64,000 bases of DNA from Undibacterium sp. CCC3.4 (GTDB lineage Bacteria; Pseudomonadota; Gammaproteobacteria; Burkholderiales; Burkholderiaceae_D): NCBI RefSeq assembly GCF_034347425.1, contig NZ_CP133779.1, positions 3,472,001 to 3,536,000 of the forward strand, given 5' to 3'. Under the pieces are notes generated by a model. It saw only the letters and a list, made by a program, of their open reading frames with translations. It did no database searches and was not told the DNA's origin. Shown piece by piece: positions 46,174-57,136 of the stretch; position 1 is the stretch's first letter; each line of letters opens with the position of its first letter. Position numbers and translations under genes: made by a program.

Positions 46174-47181
46174 ATGACAGAACACATTCTCCCGACTTCC
46201 TTTGCGGAACTCTCCCCCTTGCTGGTGCTTGATGCCGTCGATAGCTGCGGCTATCGCACGGACGGCCGCATCTTAGCGCTCAATAGTTATGAAAATCGCG
46301 TCTACCAAGTAGAACTCGATGATGCCGCACCGGTGATCGCAAAATTTTATCGCCCGCAGCGCTGGAGCGATGCGGCCATCATGGAAGAGCATCAGTTTGT
46401 TGAGGAATTGCTAGCGCAAGAAATTCCGGTGGTGCCGGCGCTGTGTGGCAGCGATGGCGCGAGCCTGCGCACGTATCAGGGCTATCGGTTTGCCTTGTTT
46501 GCGCGGCAGAGTGGGCGGGCGCCGGAAATCAGTGATGCCGCGACACTGGAATGGCTGGGGCGCTTCATCGGCCGCATCCATGCCGTCGGTGCCGTGCGTC
46601 CGTATGCCGAGCGGCCGGCCTTGGATTTACAAAGTTTTGGGGTGGCCCCGCGCGAGTGGTTGTTAGCGCATGATTTTGTGCCGCCAGCGCTGTTGCCGGC
46701 CTATCGCAGCGTGAGTCAGCAGGTGCTTGACGGTGTGGCGCGCTGTTATGAACGAGCCGGTGCAATCACGCTGCTGCGCTTGCATGGCGATTGTCATATG
46801 GGGAACGTGTTGTGGTTGGAAGCGGGCGCGCAAGCCGGGCCGCATTTTGTCGATTTTGATGATAGTCGCATGGGCCCGGGGATGCAAGATTTATGGATGT
46901 TATTGTCCGGTTCGCGCCAAGATATGCAGGCTCAATTGGCCGATATTTTGGCCGGCTATGAAGATTTTTTTGAATTTGAGCCGCGTCAGTTGTATTTGAT
47001 CGAAGCCTTGCGCAGTCTGCGCTTGCTGCACTATTCGGCGTGGCTGGCGCAGCGCTGGAATGACCCGGCGTTTGTCGCTGCATTTCCATGGTTTAACACC
47101 GAACGTTACTGGCAAGATCGGATACTCGAATTGCGTGAGCAGGTGGCGCTGATGGATGAGACGCCCTTGTGGCCGGTATAA
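46174..47181 (+). CDS. srkA: stress response kinase SrkA-like (YihE)
   Basis: The 335-residue protein has the aminoglycoside-phosphotransferase-like kinase fold of SrkA. It contains [20 protein letters not shown] at the N-lobe and the catalytic loop [15 protein letters not shown] with the metal-site [19 protein letters not shown]. SrkA protects cells against programmed death under stress and targets protein substrates. The ATG at 46174 fits the homologue start. It is divergent from the UPF0149 gene and ends about 40 bases before rpiA. Confidence 0.93.
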   Translation: MTEHILPTSFAELSPLLVLDAVDSCGYRTDGRILALNSYENRVYQVELDDAAPVIAKFYRPQRWSDAAIMEEHQFVEELLAQEIPVVPALCGSDGASLRTYQGYRFALFARQSGRAPEISDAATLEWLGRFIGRIHAVGAVRPYAERPALDLQSFGVAPREWLLAHDFVPPALLPAYRSVSQQVLDGVARCYERAGAITLLRLHGDCHMGNVLWLEAGAQAGPHFVDFDDSRMGPGMQDLWMLLSGSRQDMQAQLADILAGYEDFFEFEPRQLYLIEALRSLRLLHYSAWLAQRWNDPAFVAAFPWFNTERYWQDRILELREQVALMDETPLWPV

Positions 47182-47220
47182 TAGTGGCAAATTTTTTTCA
47201 AATGCTCAAGTGAGATTCTG

Positions 47221-47892
47221 ATGACTCAAGATGAAATGAAACGTGCGGTGGCCCAGGCGGCGATTGCGTATGTGGTGGAAAATGATATCGTCGGGGTCGG
47301 TACCGGTTCGACGGCGAATTTCTTCATCGATGAACTGGCTAAAATCAAACATAAAATCAAAGCTGCGGTGGCCTCTTCGGAAGCGACGGCTGCGCGTTTG
47401 CTCGGCCATGGTATTACCGTACTTGATTTGAATGAGATTACGCGCATGCCGGTGTATATCGATGGTGCCGATGAAATCACCCATGAGGGGGCGATGATCA
47501 AGGGCGGTGGTGCCGCCTTGACGCGGGAAAAAATTGTCGCCTCGGTGGCCGAGCGCTTCATTTGCATCGCCGACGGCTCTAAGTTGGTACAACGTTTGGG
47601 GCGTTTTCCGCTGCCGGTGGAAGTGATCCCGATGGCGCATGCAGCGGTAACGCGTGCGCTCAATGCGCTGGGCGGCCAAGCGCAGCTGCGCTTGAAAGAT
47701 GCTCAGCCTGTGCTCACCGATAACGGCAATGTGATCATCGATGTGCATGGTCTGCAGATCGCCGACCCAGCGGCGCTGGAGCAGGAAATCAATAATATCG
47801 TCGGAGTCGTGACGGTGGGTTTGTTTGCGCGGCAGGGTGCGAATGTTTGCTTGCTCGGTACGCCTGAAGGGGTGACGCAACTGACATTCTGA
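47221..47892 (+). CDS. rpiA: ribose-5-phosphate isomerase A
   Basis: The 223-residue enzyme interconverts ribose 5-phosphate and ribulose 5-phosphate in the pentose phosphate pathway. The substrate loop [15 protein letters not shown] (about 25-39), the catalytic DGADEI motif, and [14 protein letters not shown] with the active-site glutamate region are intact. A strong terminator follows. Confidence 0.97.
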   Translation: MTQDEMKRAVAQAAIAYVVENDIVGVGTGSTANFFIDELAKIKHKIKAAVASSEATAARLLGHGITVLDLNEITRMPVYIDGADEITHEGAMIKGGGAALTREKIVASVAERFICIADGSKLVQRLGRFPLPVEVIPMAHAAVTRALNALGGQAQLRLKDAQPVLTDNGNVIIDVHGLQIADPAALEQEINNIVGVVTVGLFARQGANVCLLGTPEGVTQLTF

Positions 47893-47902
47893 GGTTTGCG
47901 CT

Positions 47903-47944
47903 AAAAAAGAGCAGCATGCCAGCTAAGGCATGCTGCTCTTTTTT
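47903..47944. terminator. bidirectional terminator between rpiA and yggX
   Basis: A perfect 18-bp stem (AAAAAAGAGCAGCATGCC and its complement) with loop AGCTAA has A/T tracts on both sides and serves the convergent genes. Confidence 0.95.
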
Positions 47945-47967
47945 CGTTCCGGAAGCGCGGATTGAAT

Positions 47968-48240
47968 TCAGTCGACCGGCGGCACGTAGCCGGCAGCGGC
48001 ATCGGCACCATCACCGAAGAAATGGTTTTCCATTTGGGTGGCGAGGTATTTACGTGCGCGTGTATCGGCCAAGTTGAGACGATTCTCATTGACCAACATG
48101 GTTTGGTGCTTCATCCAGCCGGCCCATGCTTCTTTGGAGACGCTGTCGTAAATGCGTTTGCCCAGTTCGCCCGGATACGGGGCGAAATCCAAGCCATCGG
48201 CTTCTTTGTCGAGTTTGATGCAGTGAACTGTACGGGCCAT
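47968..48240 (-). CDS. yggX: Fe(2+)-trafficking protein YggX
   Basis: The 90-residue protein matches Ygg[56 protein letters not shown] and [15 protein letters not shown], including the conserved C7. It supports Fe-S cluster repair and oxidative-stress resistance. It lies immediately downstream of argA on the same strand (about 100 bases), but is unlinked in pathway. Confidence 0.96.
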   Translation of the reverse strand: MARTVHCIKLDKEADGLDFAPYPGELGKRIYDSVSKEAWAGWMKHQTMLVNENRLNLADTRARKYLATQMENHFFGDGADAAAGYVPPVD

Positions 48241-48341
48241 GGTAATACTCCTTGTGTGATACCGGTATACAAAAACAGACCGAATTATAATGGAAACCTC
48301 GTCGTGCAGCCGCGCTGACTGCAGCGCCGAGGCCGACGCGC

Positions 48342-49652
48342 TTACAATTGCTTGATCAGCACCAGTGATTTGCGCTGCCAGTTATACATTTTCTGGCGGT
48401 CTTTCGGCAAATCGTCGAATGAGGCGTTGACGAAACCACGTTTCAAGAACCAGTGGGCGGTGCGGGTGGTGAGTACGAAGAGCGAATGAAAGCCGGCGCG
48501 GCGCGCGCGTTTTTCCATATGCTTGAGAATGCGTTCGCCATCGCCCTGACTTTGGACATCGGGATTGACAGTCAGGCAAGCCATTTCCGCCATTTTTTCA
48601 AATGGGAAGGGATACAAGGCAGCACAGCCGAAGATGACGCCGTCATGCTCGATGACGGAGAAGTAATTGATTTCGCGTTCGATCAGTTCGCGACCGCGTT
48701 TCACTAGAGTGCCATCGGCTTCGAGTGGTTCGATCAGCTTGATGATGCCGCCAACGTCTTCAATCGTCGCTTCGCGCAGACTCTCCAGATTTTCCGACGA
48801 CACCATGGTGCCGACGCCATCATGGGTAAATAATTCCAGCAAGGCCGAACCATCCATCGCATACGGCACGATATGTATCCGCGCCACGCCGCCGCGCGAG
48901 GCTTTGACGGCATGTTCGAGGTAAAACGCGGAATCGGCCGGCAAATAATCGGCCTTGAGTTCGTGTTCGGCCTGGCTGAAGGAGAGCTCACGAATTTCAT
49001 CGCCATCGCGATCAACCATCATCGGCGTTTCCGAGATGAAGATCAATTTGTCAGCGCGCAGGGCAGTGGCGGCCGAGACGGCGACATCTTCCATCGTCAG
49101 ATTGAAGGCTTCACCGGTAGGGGAGAAACCCAGTGGGCCGAGCAGCACCAAGTTACCGCCCTCCAGAACGCGGTGTATAGTGTCGTAAGCGACTTTACGG
49201 GCGATGCCGGTGAGGCCGAAGTCGACGCCGCCGACGATGCCGATCGGTTTCGCGGTGACGAAATTGCCGGAAATGATGCGGATGGCGGCGTGCGCCATCG
49301 GCGTATTCGGTAAGCCCTGACTGAAGGCGGCCTCTATATCGAGACGCAATTCACCGGCCGCTTCTTTCGAACATTCGAGCGCAGCGGTGTCGGTGATGCG
49401 TATGCCGTTATGGAAATTACCTTCGACATTACGCAGCGCCAGTTGTTCAGCAACTTGTGGTCGCGAACCGTGGGCGATGACGATCTTAATGCCGAGCGCA
49501 TGCAGCAGCGATAAATCTTGTGCCAACACCGGCAAGGCACCAGCCATCACCAGTTCGCCGGGAAAGGCGACGACGAAGGTTTTGCCGCGGAAGGCGTGAA
49601 TATAGGGAGCGACTGAACGCAGCCAGTCGACGAATTGAACGGGATTTTCCAT
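48342..49652 (-). CDS. argA: N-acetylglutamate synthase (kinase-like plus GNAT domains)
   Basis: The 436-residue protein has the amino-acid-kinase-like domain (about 1-290; [44 protein letters not shown]) and a C-terminal GNAT domain (about 295-436; [20 protein letters not shown] then [20 protein letters not shown]). It makes N-acetylglutamate from acetyl-CoA and glutamate, the first step of arginine synthesis, and the kinase-like domain is the arginine sensor site. The acetyl-CoA loop reads [11 protein letters not shown], close to the usual Q/R-x-x-G-x-G/A. Confidence 0.95.
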   Translation of the reverse strand: MENPVQFVDWLRSVAPYIHAFRGKTFVVAFPGELVMAGALPVLAQDLSLLHALGIKIVIAHGSRPQVAEQLALRNVEGNFHNGIRITDTAALECSKEAAGELRLDIEAAFSQGLPNTPMAHAAIRIISGNFVTAKPIGIVGGVDFGLTGIARKVAYDTIHRVLEGGNLVLLGPLGFSPTGEAFNLTMEDVAVSAATALRADKLIFISETPMMVDRDGDEIRELSFSQAEHELKADYLPADSAFYLEHAVKASRGGVARIHIVPYAMDGSALLELFTHDGVGTMVSSENLESLREATIEDVGGIIKLIEPLEADGTLVKRGRELIEREINYFSVIEHDGVIFGCAALYPFPFEKMAEMACLTVNPDVQSQGDGERILKHMEKRARRAGFHSLFVLTTRTAHWFLKRGFVNASFDDLPKDRQKMYNWQRKSLVLIKQL

Positions 49653-49886
49653 GGCGACATTATAATCTGAGACTTCGCCGGCAATGTGGCTTCTGCATGT
49701 GGCTGGCTCAAATTGGGCATTTTTTTTTGCTCTGCGATCAGCCTGCCCCAGTCTGGCGCAGTAGTGCGCCGCAAAGAGTTTTCAAAGTGGCATGTCCAAG
49801 CGCTTCAGTTCTTGCTGAAAAGTCGACAATCGCAGCGTTTCGCCCAATTTCCTGTGCCCTTACTCACCGATGCGGAAAAAATCTGG

Positions 49887-49892
49887 GATAAT
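49887..49892 (+). promoter_or_regulatory. possible -10 element for hrpA
   Basis: GATAAT preceded by TGG lies 11-16 bases before the ATG at 49903, a spacing that would leave little or no 5' leader. No -35 element stands out 17 bases upstream. It is a weak candidate. Confidence 0.3.
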
Positions 49893-49902
49893 GCGCACCG
49901 AT

Positions 49903-52900
49903 ATGTCTTCTACTTTGCCCCCTAAAAATTCTACCGAAAAAATTCGGCCCGACGGCTTGGCCGGACTGCGCGAGTTGCGCGGACAATTGCGTGCGGCTGC
50001 GCCTGCACCCGAAGCGGGGAAAGCCGCCAAGCCGCACGCTGCTGCTGCTCGGCGCGGCGCGCCAGCAGCGAAGGTGCCGCCGACACAGCCTGTACCGCCG
50101 TCGCTGCCATTCCGTAATCCACCGCCGCGTATCAGTTTTCCCGAAGAATTGCCGGTGTCGGGCCGGCGTGCCGATATTGCTGCTGCCATCTCGGCCAACC
50201 AAGTTGTCATCGTCTGCGGTGAGACCGGTTCCGGCAAGACTACGCAACTACCAAAAATTTGTCTCGAACTCGGGCGCGGTCAAGCCGGTCTGATCGGTCA
50301 TACCCAGCCGCGTCGGATCGCGGCCTCGTCGACCGCCAAGCGGATCGCACAGGAACTGAATTCTCCGCTCGGCGAGCATGTCGGTTTTAAGGTGCGGTTT
50401 ACCGATACCCTCACTGCCGGGGCTTCGGTGAAGTTGATGACCGATGGTATTTTGCTGGCCGAAACCCAGGGCGACCCTTTACTACGTCAATACGACACCA
50501 TCATCATCGATGAGGCGCATGAACGCAGCCTCAATATTGATTTTCTGCTCGGTTACCTCAAGCAGTTGCTGCCCAAGCGTCCTGATCTGAAAGTGATCAT
50601 TACCTCGGCCACCATCGATGCCCAGCGTTTTGCCAATCACTTTGCCGCCCCTACTGCCGATGGTTTGGGCCGGCCGGCACCGGTGATTGAAGTGTCGGGG
50701 CGTTTGTATCCGGTCGAGTTACGCTATCGTCCGGTACAAGATTCGGATAAAGAACGCGACCTGATGGACGCGATTACCGATGCCGTCGATGAATTGTGTC
50801 GCATCGGTTCCGGTGATGTGCTGGTGTTTTTGCCGGGGGAACGCGAAATTCGTGATGCGGCCGAAGCCTTGCGCAAGCATCATCCGGCCCATGTGGAAAT
50901 TTTACCGCTGTTCGCGCGCTTGTCGGCGCAAGAACAAGAGCGCGTGTTTAAAGTATCGAATGCGCGGCGCATCGTGTTGGCTACGAATGTGGCCGAGACC
51001 TCGCTGACCGTGCCGGGGATACGCTTTGTGGTCGACACCGGGCTGGCGCGCGTCAAGCGTTACAGTTATCGCAACAAAGTCGAGCAATTGCAGATCGAAG
51101 CGATTGCCCAATCGGCGGCCAATCAGCGTGCCGGTCGTTGTGGTCGCGTGGCGGCCGGGGTGTGCATACGCTTATACGAAGAAAGCGATTTCCTGCAACG
51201 TGTGAAATTCACCGAGCCGGAAATTCTGCGCTCGTCCTTGGCGGCGGTGATTTTGCGTATGAAGTCGCTGCGTCTGGCCGATGTGGAAGAATTTCCTTTC
51301 ATCGAGCCGCCGCCTGGTCGCGCGATTGCCGATGGTTACCAATTGCTGCAGGAATTGGGGGCGATGGATGAAGCCAACCAGTTGACCTCGGTGGGGCGAC
51401 AGTTAGCCAAATTGCCGCTCGATCCGCGCGTCGGTCGGATGATCTTGGCCGCCCGCGATAATCAGGCGCTGCACGAAGTGTTGATCATTGCCGCAGCCTT
51501 GTCGGTGCAGGATCCGCGTGATCGGCCGATGGAAGCGCAGGCAGCGGCCGATGCCGCGCATAAAAAATTCGCCGATGAAAAATCCGAATTTCAGTCGTAT
51601 CTGAAAATCTGGACTTGGTTTGAAGAGGCGATTGCGCATAAAAAAACCAATCGCCAGTTGCAAGATAATTGCCGCGCCAATTTTTTGAATCAGTTGCGCT
51701 TGCGCGAATGGCGCGAAGTGCATTCGCAATTGCTGACCATCGTCAAAGAACAGGGCTGGCGCATCAACGAGACACCGGCCACCTATGAGCAATTGCATTT
51801 GGCTTTGCTGACCGGTTTGCTTGGCAATATAGGCTACAAAGCGGATGAGGAAGCGCATTACCTCGGCGCGCGCAGCATTAAATTCTTTATCTGGCCCGGT
51901 TCTAGCTTGGTGAAGAAAGCCGGACGCTGGATCATGGCGGCCGAGTTGGTCGATACCACACGCCTGTATGGACGTGGCATCGCTCAGATCAACCCGGAGT
52001 GGTTGGAGAAGGTCGGCAGTCACTTGCTGCGTAAATCGTATGGCGAACCGCGTTGGGAAAAGCGCGCCGGCCAAGTCTCGGCGTTTGAACGTGCCACCTT
52101 ATACGGTTTGGTGGTCTATAGCCAGCGACGCACGCAGTATGGTCTGACCCACCCGGTCGAGGCGCGCGAGATCTTTATTCGCGAGGCCTTGGTCGAAGGC
52201 GAGTTCGACACGCGCGCGCCGTTTTTCGCCCACAATCAGAAACTGGTGCGTGAAATTGAAAATCTCGAACATAAATCGCGCCGCCTCGATGTCTTGGTTG
52301 ACCAGGAATTGATCGTCGCCTTTTATGATCAATTGCTGCCGGCCGAGGTGTACAACGCCGTCTTGTTCGAGCAATGGCATCAGGAAGCGGTGAAGGCCGA
52401 TGCGAAACTGCTGTACTTGAACAAAGATGACTTGATGCGCCATGAAGCGGCCGGCATCACCACCGATTTATTTCCGAAAGCCATGCAGGTATCGGGCGTG
52501 GCCTTGCAACTTGCTTACCATTTTGAGCCGGGCAGCCCGCGTGACGGCGTCACCTTGTGTGTGCCGCTGTTTTCGCTCAATCAGGTTTCAGCGGAACGCT
52601 GCGAGTGGCTGGTACCGGGCATGTTGAAAGAAAAAATTCATCTGCTGATCAAATCGCTGCCGCAAAAAATCCGCCGCCATTGCGTGCCTTTGCCCGAGTA
52701 TGCGGCAGGGTTTGCTGAACGCTGCGATTTCGGTAAGGGTAATTTTCTTGATGCCGTGATCGCCGATATCCGCACGCAAAAAGGCTTGCTGTGCATGAGT
52801 ACGGATTTTAAATTCGAGACGCTGCCGGTGCACTTGACGATGAATTTCAAGGTCATTGATGAGCATGGCCGGCAACTCGAAATGGGCCGCAATCTGAGTA

Positions 52901-53922
52901 CGCTGCGGGTGGAATTCGGTACCCAAGCGCGCGAAAGTTTTCAGCGCATCGCCAGTGCTGATAAATTGGCCCTGCTTGATCGCACTGGCAGCGCTGCGGC
53001 GCAGCCTGCAGTGGCCAGCAAAGCCGCCGGCGCGCAGAAGCCGCTCGCTGCGGCCGCGCCGCTGCTGCAACAACAAGAAAAGCTGACGGCCTGGAGCTTC
53101 GGTAGTTTACCGGAACTTTTGGAAGTGCAGCAAGGTAAGCAAACCTTGATCGGTTATCCCGCCTTAGTCGACCATTTGACACATTGTCAAATCGAAGTCT
53201 TCGATGACCCTGATGAGGCAGCCCGCATTCATCGGCGTGGTTTGCGTCGTTTATTCGCTTTGCAATTGCGCGAGCAAGTCAAATTTCTGGAAAAAAATAT
53301 TCCCGGTTTGCAGCAAATGGGCATGCAATTCATGGCGCTGGGCTCGCAAGAAGAATTGCGCGAGCAAATCATCGAAACCGCGCTTGAGCGCGCCTGTTTG
53401 CAAGCCCCTTTGCCAGCGACGGCAGAACAATTCCAGCGTCGGCGCGAAGAAGGCAAGGCTCGCCTGAATTTGCTGGCGAATGAAATCGCCCGCATGGCCG
53501 GGCAAATCCTGGCCGAGTACCACAGCTTGCCGAAGAAGTTACAGGGTATTAAGGCGCATACCGCCGCAGCGGCTGATATGCAAGCGCAACTACAATTACT
53601 GATAGGGAAGCGTTTCATCGCCGAGACCGAATTCGCCCAATTGACGCAGTTTCCGCGCTACCTGAAGGCGATTACGGTAAGGATGGAAAAATTGCGCGCC
53701 GACCCTGCGCGCGATGGCAAACTGCTGGCCGAGTGGTTGAGCGTGGCGCAGCCTTGGCAGCGCAGCCCGCGCAAATCCGGCACCGAGGGTGACCCGAAGT
53801 TGCTGGAATTTCGCTGGTTGTTGGAAGAATTGCGGGTGTCTTTGTTTGCGCAAGAATTACGTACACCGATGCCGGTGTCGGTCAAGCGCTTACAGAAAGT
53901 TTGGGACAGCTTACAGCGTTAG
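49903..53922 (+). CDS. hrpA: ATP-dependent RNA helicase HrpA
   Basis: The 1339-residue DEAH-box helicase starts with an Ala/Pro-rich tail (about 1-95), then Walker A CGETGSGKTTQLPK (about 106-119), DEAH (IIIDEAHERSLNIDFL), SAT (ITSATIDAQRF) and QRAGRCGR motifs. The HA2/OB-fold region and the long HrpA-specific C-terminal domain (DUF3418) follow. HrpA rescues stalled ribosome complexes by unwinding mRNA. The start could be ATG 49870, 49891 or 49903; the last is preferred because family tails begin near it and no RBS supports the others. It is divergent from argA. Confidence 0.93.
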   Translation: MSSTLPPKNSTEKIRPDGLAGLRELRGQLRAAAPAPEAGKAAKPHAAAARRGAPAAKVPPTQPVPPSLPFRNPPPRISFPEELPVSGRRADIAAAISANQVVIVCGETGSGKTTQLPKICLELGRGQAGLIGHTQPRRIAASSTAKRIAQELNSPLGEHVGFKVRFTDTLTAGASVKLMTDGILLAETQGDPLLRQYDTIIIDEAHERSLNIDFLLGYLKQLLPKRPDLKVIITSATIDAQRFANHFAAPTADGLGRPAPVIEVSGRLYPVELRYRPVQDSDKERDLMDAITDAVDELCRIGSGDVLVFLPGEREIRDAAEALRKHHPAHVEILPLFARLSAQEQERVFKVSNARRIVLATNVAETSLTVPGIRFVVDTGLARVKRYSYRNKVEQLQIEAIAQSAANQRAGRCGRVAAGVCIRLYEESDFLQRVKFTEPEILRSSLAAVILRMKSLRLADVEEFPFIEPPPGRAIADGYQLLQELGAMDEANQLTSVGRQLAKLPLDPRVGRMILAARDNQALHEVLIIAAALSVQDPRDRPMEAQAAADAAHKKFADEKSEFQSYLKIWTWFEEAIAHKKTNRQLQDNCRANFLNQLRLREWREVHSQLLTIVKEQGWRINETPATYEQLHLALLTGLLGNIGYKADEEAHYLGARSIKFFIWPGSSLVKKAGRWIMAAELVDTTRLYGRGIAQINPEWLEKVGSHLLRKSYGEPRWEKRAGQVSAFERATLYGLVVYSQRRTQYGLTHPVEAREIFIREALVEGEFDTRAPFFAHNQKLVREIENLEHKSRRLDVLVDQELIVAFYDQLLPAEVYNAVLFEQWHQEAVKADAKLLYLNKDDLMRHEAAGITTDLFPKAMQVSGVALQLAYHFEPGSPRDGVTLCVPLFSLNQVSAERCEWLVPGMLKEKIHLLIKSLPQKIRRHCVPLPEYAAGFAERCDFGKGNFLDAVIADIRTQKGLLCMSTDFKFETLPVHLTMNFKVIDEHGRQLEMGRNLSTLRVEFGTQARESFQRIASADKLALLDRTGSAAAQPAVASKAAGAQKPLAAAAPLLQQQEKLTAWSFGSLPELLEVQQGKQTLIGYPALVDHLTHCQIEVFDDPDEAARIHRRGLRRLFALQLREQVKFLEKNIPGLQQMGMQFMALGSQEELREQIIETALERACLQAPLPATAEQFQRRREEGKARLNLLANEIARMAGQILAEYHSLPKKLQGIKAHTAAAADMQAQLQLLIGKRFIAETEFAQLTQFPRYLKAITVRMEKLRADPARDGKLLAEWLSVAQPWQRSPRKSGTEGDPKLLEFRWLLEELRVSLFAQELRTPMPVSVKRLQKVWDSLQR

Positions 53923-53924
53923 CG

Positions 53925-53948
53925 TTAGCCTGCCGTGTGGCAGGCTAA
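53925..53948. terminator. stem-loop between convergent hrpA and hemerythrin genes
   Basis: A perfect 10-bp stem (TTAGCCTGCC / GGCAGGCTAA) with GTGT loop sits three bases after the hrpA stop and just before the convergent stop at 53956. No T run follows on either strand, so termination strength is uncertain. Confidence 0.55.
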
Positions 53949-53955
53949 CAGCGCA

Positions 53956-54555
53956 TTACAGCGGTTCGGCCACGCCTATCGGGGCCGGACTGATGTTGAC
54001 GATGAGTGAAAACAATTGCTCATAGCGGTAGCGTTCACCGGCTTGATCGAGACGCGTGCGGTTTTCCATGAAGGCTAAGTCGACTTCTTGCCAGTCGCTG
54101 ACATTGAGTACCTGACGCGCGATCGGCATGATCGATTGTTCTTCCACTGCCATATGCGCATAATAAAATGACGCATATTGTTCGACCAAATCACGGAAAT
54201 TCGGAAACGCCGGTGTGCCGACGAATTCATATTGGAGCAGGGCGTCTTGCAATTGATGTACCAGACGTTCGCCTTGGCTGTGTTGCTCAGTCAATTCTTC
54301 CAATGCCGCATCAAGTTGATGCGTACGTTCGCGGATTTTCGTAAACAGATATTGGTCTTCTTTGGGGTGGTGGACTTTTTCCGGGTATTCGGCGATGTAA
54401 TACAGCATGGCGCGAAATACTTTCAAGTCGGGTGCGGCGCTGCCTTTTTCTATGCCGCGTACAAAATACAGCATACCTTGTATGACGGCCGACAGGTGTT
54501 CGTGTTCGTGATGAATGATATCAATCGATACCGGGTGAAAATTTCGTGCGGACAT
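53956..54555 (-). CDS. hemerythrin-domain protein
   Basis: The 199-residue protein has hemerythrin-like helices with the iron-ligand histidines and glutamates in IDIIHHEHEHLSAVIQGMLY, EYPEKVHHPKEDQYLFTKI, LTEQHSQGERLVHQLQDAL and SFYYAHMAVEEQSIMPIARQ. Such proteins bind O2 or NO at a di-iron site, or repair Fe-S clusters under nitrosative stress (YtfE/DnrN type). The start ATG at 54555 has a GAGG RBS. It is not in an operon. Confidence 0.9.
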   Translation of the reverse strand: MSARNFHPVSIDIIHHEHEHLSAVIQGMLYFVRGIEKGSAAPDLKVFRAMLYYIAEYPEKVHHPKEDQYLFTKIRERTHQLDAALEELTEQHSQGERLVHQLQDALLQYEFVGTPAFPNFRDLVEQYASFYYAHMAVEEQSIMPIARQVLNVSDWQEVDLAFMENRTRLDQAGERYRYEQLFSLIVNISPAPIGVAEPL

Positions 54556-54665
54556 AGTGAGCCTCCGATAGTCTGGCTTCACTTTACAACGCTGCGGCGA
54601 TGCTACTTTTGATGTGTATCAAAAGTAGCAGAATTCGACTTCAAACAAACCGGCTACCGCCTTGT

Positions 54666-56528
54666 TCAGCGCTTGGCCAGGATGGCTTCGATTTGATCCA
54701 TGATGCTGTTCATTCGTTTGAATACCGCCAGATAAGGCGCGGGAGTGGCGAGATCGACGCCGGCGCGTTTAACCAGTTGATACGGATGTTCGGCACCACC
54801 GGCTTTGAGGATGGCGAGATAATTGTCGCGCGCACCAGGCTTGCCTTGTAGTATTTCAGCGGCAAATGCCGAGCCGGCAGCGATCGAGGTGGCGTACTGG
54901 AACACATAAAAGCGCGTGTAAAAGTGCGGGATATACGCCCATTCGCTGGCATAGACCGGATCGATTTTCATCACGCCTTCGGCATCGCCATGATAGCGTT
55001 TGAGGATGTCGCCGTAAATTTTACTCAACGCTTCTCCGGTCAGCGATTCACCTCGATCGACACGGGCGTGGACTTCGCGCTCGAAATCAGCAAACATGGC
55101 TTGACGGAAGAAGGTGCCGCGCAGGTTTTCCAATGCCGAACCAAGATAGAGCAGACGCTCATCGTCGCTATTGGCGATGCTGAGCATATGTTCGAGCAAA
55201 AACACTTCATTCGTGGTCGAGGCGATTTCGGCGGTAAAAGTTGGATAGCCGGAAGTGATGAAGGCTTGGTTGCGATTAGCTAAGTAGGAATGCATGGCAT
55301 GACCCCATTCGTGCGCCAGGGTCGAGACCGATTCATAGTCATCATTGTAATTGAGCAGCAAGTAGGGGTGGACATCGTAAGCCGCACCGTTCATATACGC
55401 GCCGGAACGTTTGTGCGGGCGTGGATAGACATCCATCCAGCGCGCAGTGCTGGCCGCGCTCATGGCTTTCACATACTCGTCACCGAGCGGTTTGACCGAA
55501 GCCAGCATGAGCTGGACGCCTTCCTCAACCGCGTAGTGGTAGTCGCCCGATACCAGCGCCGGATACATATCGTAATAATGCAGGTCGGCGACTCCGAGCA
55601 TTTTTCCGCGCAACTTGAAGTAGCGATGCAGGGTAGGTAGGTTAGCCTGAGTTTGGGCGATCAAGGTATCGTAGACGGCGCGCGGAATATTATCGGCATC
55701 GAGTGCAGCCGAGAGTGAATCGGGATAATTACGTACCTTGGCATAGGCCGAATCTTTTTTCAATTGCTCGTAAAAAGTGACGCCGTAAGTGCGTTCGAAT
55801 TCTTGCCATTTACCCCAAAAAGCATCGAACACCAGCTTGCGGTCGGCGCGTACCGGTGCGGCGCGGTACTTGGTGTAGGCGGCTTGATCGATGACGATTT
55901 CCGTGCCATTCGATAATTTTACTTTCGGCCAAGGCATGTCGGCGTTGGATAGCGTGGTAAATACAGCGGCGGCGGCATTGGTGGCCAGACCGAAGTCGGC
56001 GATCAGTTGCTCACCTTTGGCATCGAGCGTATGACTGCGGCCGCGCGCGATGTCCTCGAGCATGAAGCGATACATGCCTAACGAGCGCTCTTGTTTAAGA
56101 AAAGCGGCAATTTTCTTCTCGCCCAGTTGCAGTAACTCGGGACGCAGGAAGGCGCTGGCTTGCTCGAATTGACTGCCGAGCAGGTCGGCCGTCTGTGCCA
56201 CATCTTGCCCGGCATTGGTAGCGGTATCTTGATCGCGGTATTGGCTGGCGTAGCTTTGCAGGCGTGCGTAACGCTTGCTGATGTCGGCATACAGGTCGAG
56301 GCAAGTTTTGAATTCGCCGACCGTAGTGCCGAGGTGTTGGCTACAGCGCCCGAGTTGACGCATTTGCTCAGTCATGAAGGCCGCATCTTTGTCCCACAGC
56401 GCCCGGTCGGCATACAAATCGCTGAGATTCCATTGGTAGGGTGCGGTATCGTTGATGGCGGCGTTCGCTGGCGCGATGGGAAGAGAAAACGCCAGGGCCA
56501 GGACGCTGGCGATCCAAGATTTTTGCAT
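54666..56528 (-). CDS. pepF: secreted oligoendopeptidase F (M3B peptidase)
   Basis: The 620-residue M3-family metallopeptidase has a Sec signal peptide (KSWIASVLALAFSLPIAPANA, cut near residue 23), so it acts in the periplasm. Cytoplasmic PepF homologues lack this. The zinc site is HEWGH in VSTLAHEWGHAMHSYLANRN with the third ligand in TFTAEIASTTNEVFLLEHM. The M3 C-terminal FYTRFYVFQYATSIAAGSAF follows. It degrades short oligopeptides. The ATG at 56528 has a GGAGAG RBS; the upstream frame to 56651 is not conserved. Confidence 0.93.
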   Translation of the reverse strand: MQKSWIASVLALAFSLPIAPANAAINDTAPYQWNLSDLYADRALWDKDAAFMTEQMRQLGRCSQHLGTTVGEFKTCLDLYADISKRYARLQSYASQYRDQDTATNAGQDVAQTADLLGSQFEQASAFLRPELLQLGEKKIAAFLKQERSLGMYRFMLEDIARGRSHTLDAKGEQLIADFGLATNAAAAVFTTLSNADMPWPKVKLSNGTEIVIDQAAYTKYRAAPVRADRKLVFDAFWGKWQEFERTYGVTFYEQLKKDSAYAKVRNYPDSLSAALDADNIPRAVYDTLIAQTQANLPTLHRYFKLRGKMLGVADLHYYDMYPALVSGDYHYAVEEGVQLMLASVKPLGDEYVKAMSAASTARWMDVYPRPHKRSGAYMNGAAYDVHPYLLLNYNDDYESVSTLAHEWGHAMHSYLANRNQAFITSGYPTFTAEIASTTNEVFLLEHMLSIANSDDERLLYLGSALENLRGTFFRQAMFADFEREVHARVDRGESLTGEALSKIYGDILKRYHGDAEGVMKIDPVYASEWAYIPHFYTRFYVFQYATSIAAGSAFAAEILQGKPGARDNYLAILKAGGAEHPYQLVKRAGVDLATPAPYLAVFKRMNSIMDQIEAILAKR

Positions 56529-56719
56529 AGTGCTCTCCAGTATTTTTTTTGAGGTAAAAAATATACCGCAAAATACCGCCGTTATTGTTTTGTGAAGTAA
56601 GAAAATCATCGGGGAAAGGCGATTTCGATAGAATCTTCGGTTTTCCCCCAAAAAACGGATGCAAGTAGTCTGGAGAGACGCGGATTTAAGCGGTGTCGTA
56701 TCAGCCGTGCTGCAGTACG

Positions 56720-57136
56720 TCAGCTGTCCATCATTGTTAACGCCTGCGCTGCCGTCACGATGTGCATGCCTTGATAGACGTGCAGGTTCAACAGATGCTT
56801 GTCACCCGAGACGATGGCATTGGCCTGTGCCGCCAGAGCGCACGCAATCAGATGATCGTCATCGGGATCGTCAGGCACAACACACGTTACAAAAAGTGGC
56901 GATACGACGCGCGCAAATTCCAGATACAGCGCCACGACAGCATTGGCCGTTGTACCTTGCTCTAGCAATTTCGTCGCCAAATGTGGCCGAGCTAAAACCT
57001 CGCCAAACTCCGCCGCCAGTACTGGCGAGGGAAAGAGTTCAACGTCACCTTCTACCGCCCGCTGCAGCAAGCGATAAGGCATACCACACCACAATAACGC
57101 TGATACGACGACGTTGGTATCCAAAACCATTCGCAT
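56720..57136 (-). CDS. PIN-domain toxin of a type II toxin-antitoxin pair (VapC-like)
   Basis: The 138-residue protein has the PIN nuclease acidic residues: D6 in MVLDTNVVVSALLW, E in LAAEFGEVLARP, and the D cluster PDDPDDDHLIACALAAQA. It is expected to cut RNA as VapC toxins do (COG1569-type). Its ATG overlaps the stop of the upstream antitoxin gene by one base (57136), giving tight coupling. The pair is accessory and stands at the left edge of the variable region. Confidence 0.88.
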   Translation of the reverse strand: MRMVLDTNVVVSALLWCGMPYRLLQRAVEGDVELFPSPVLAAEFGEVLARPHLATKLLEQGTTANAVVALYLEFARVVSPLFVTCVVPDDPDDDHLIACALAAQANAIVSGDKHLLNLHVYQGMHIVTAAQALTMMDS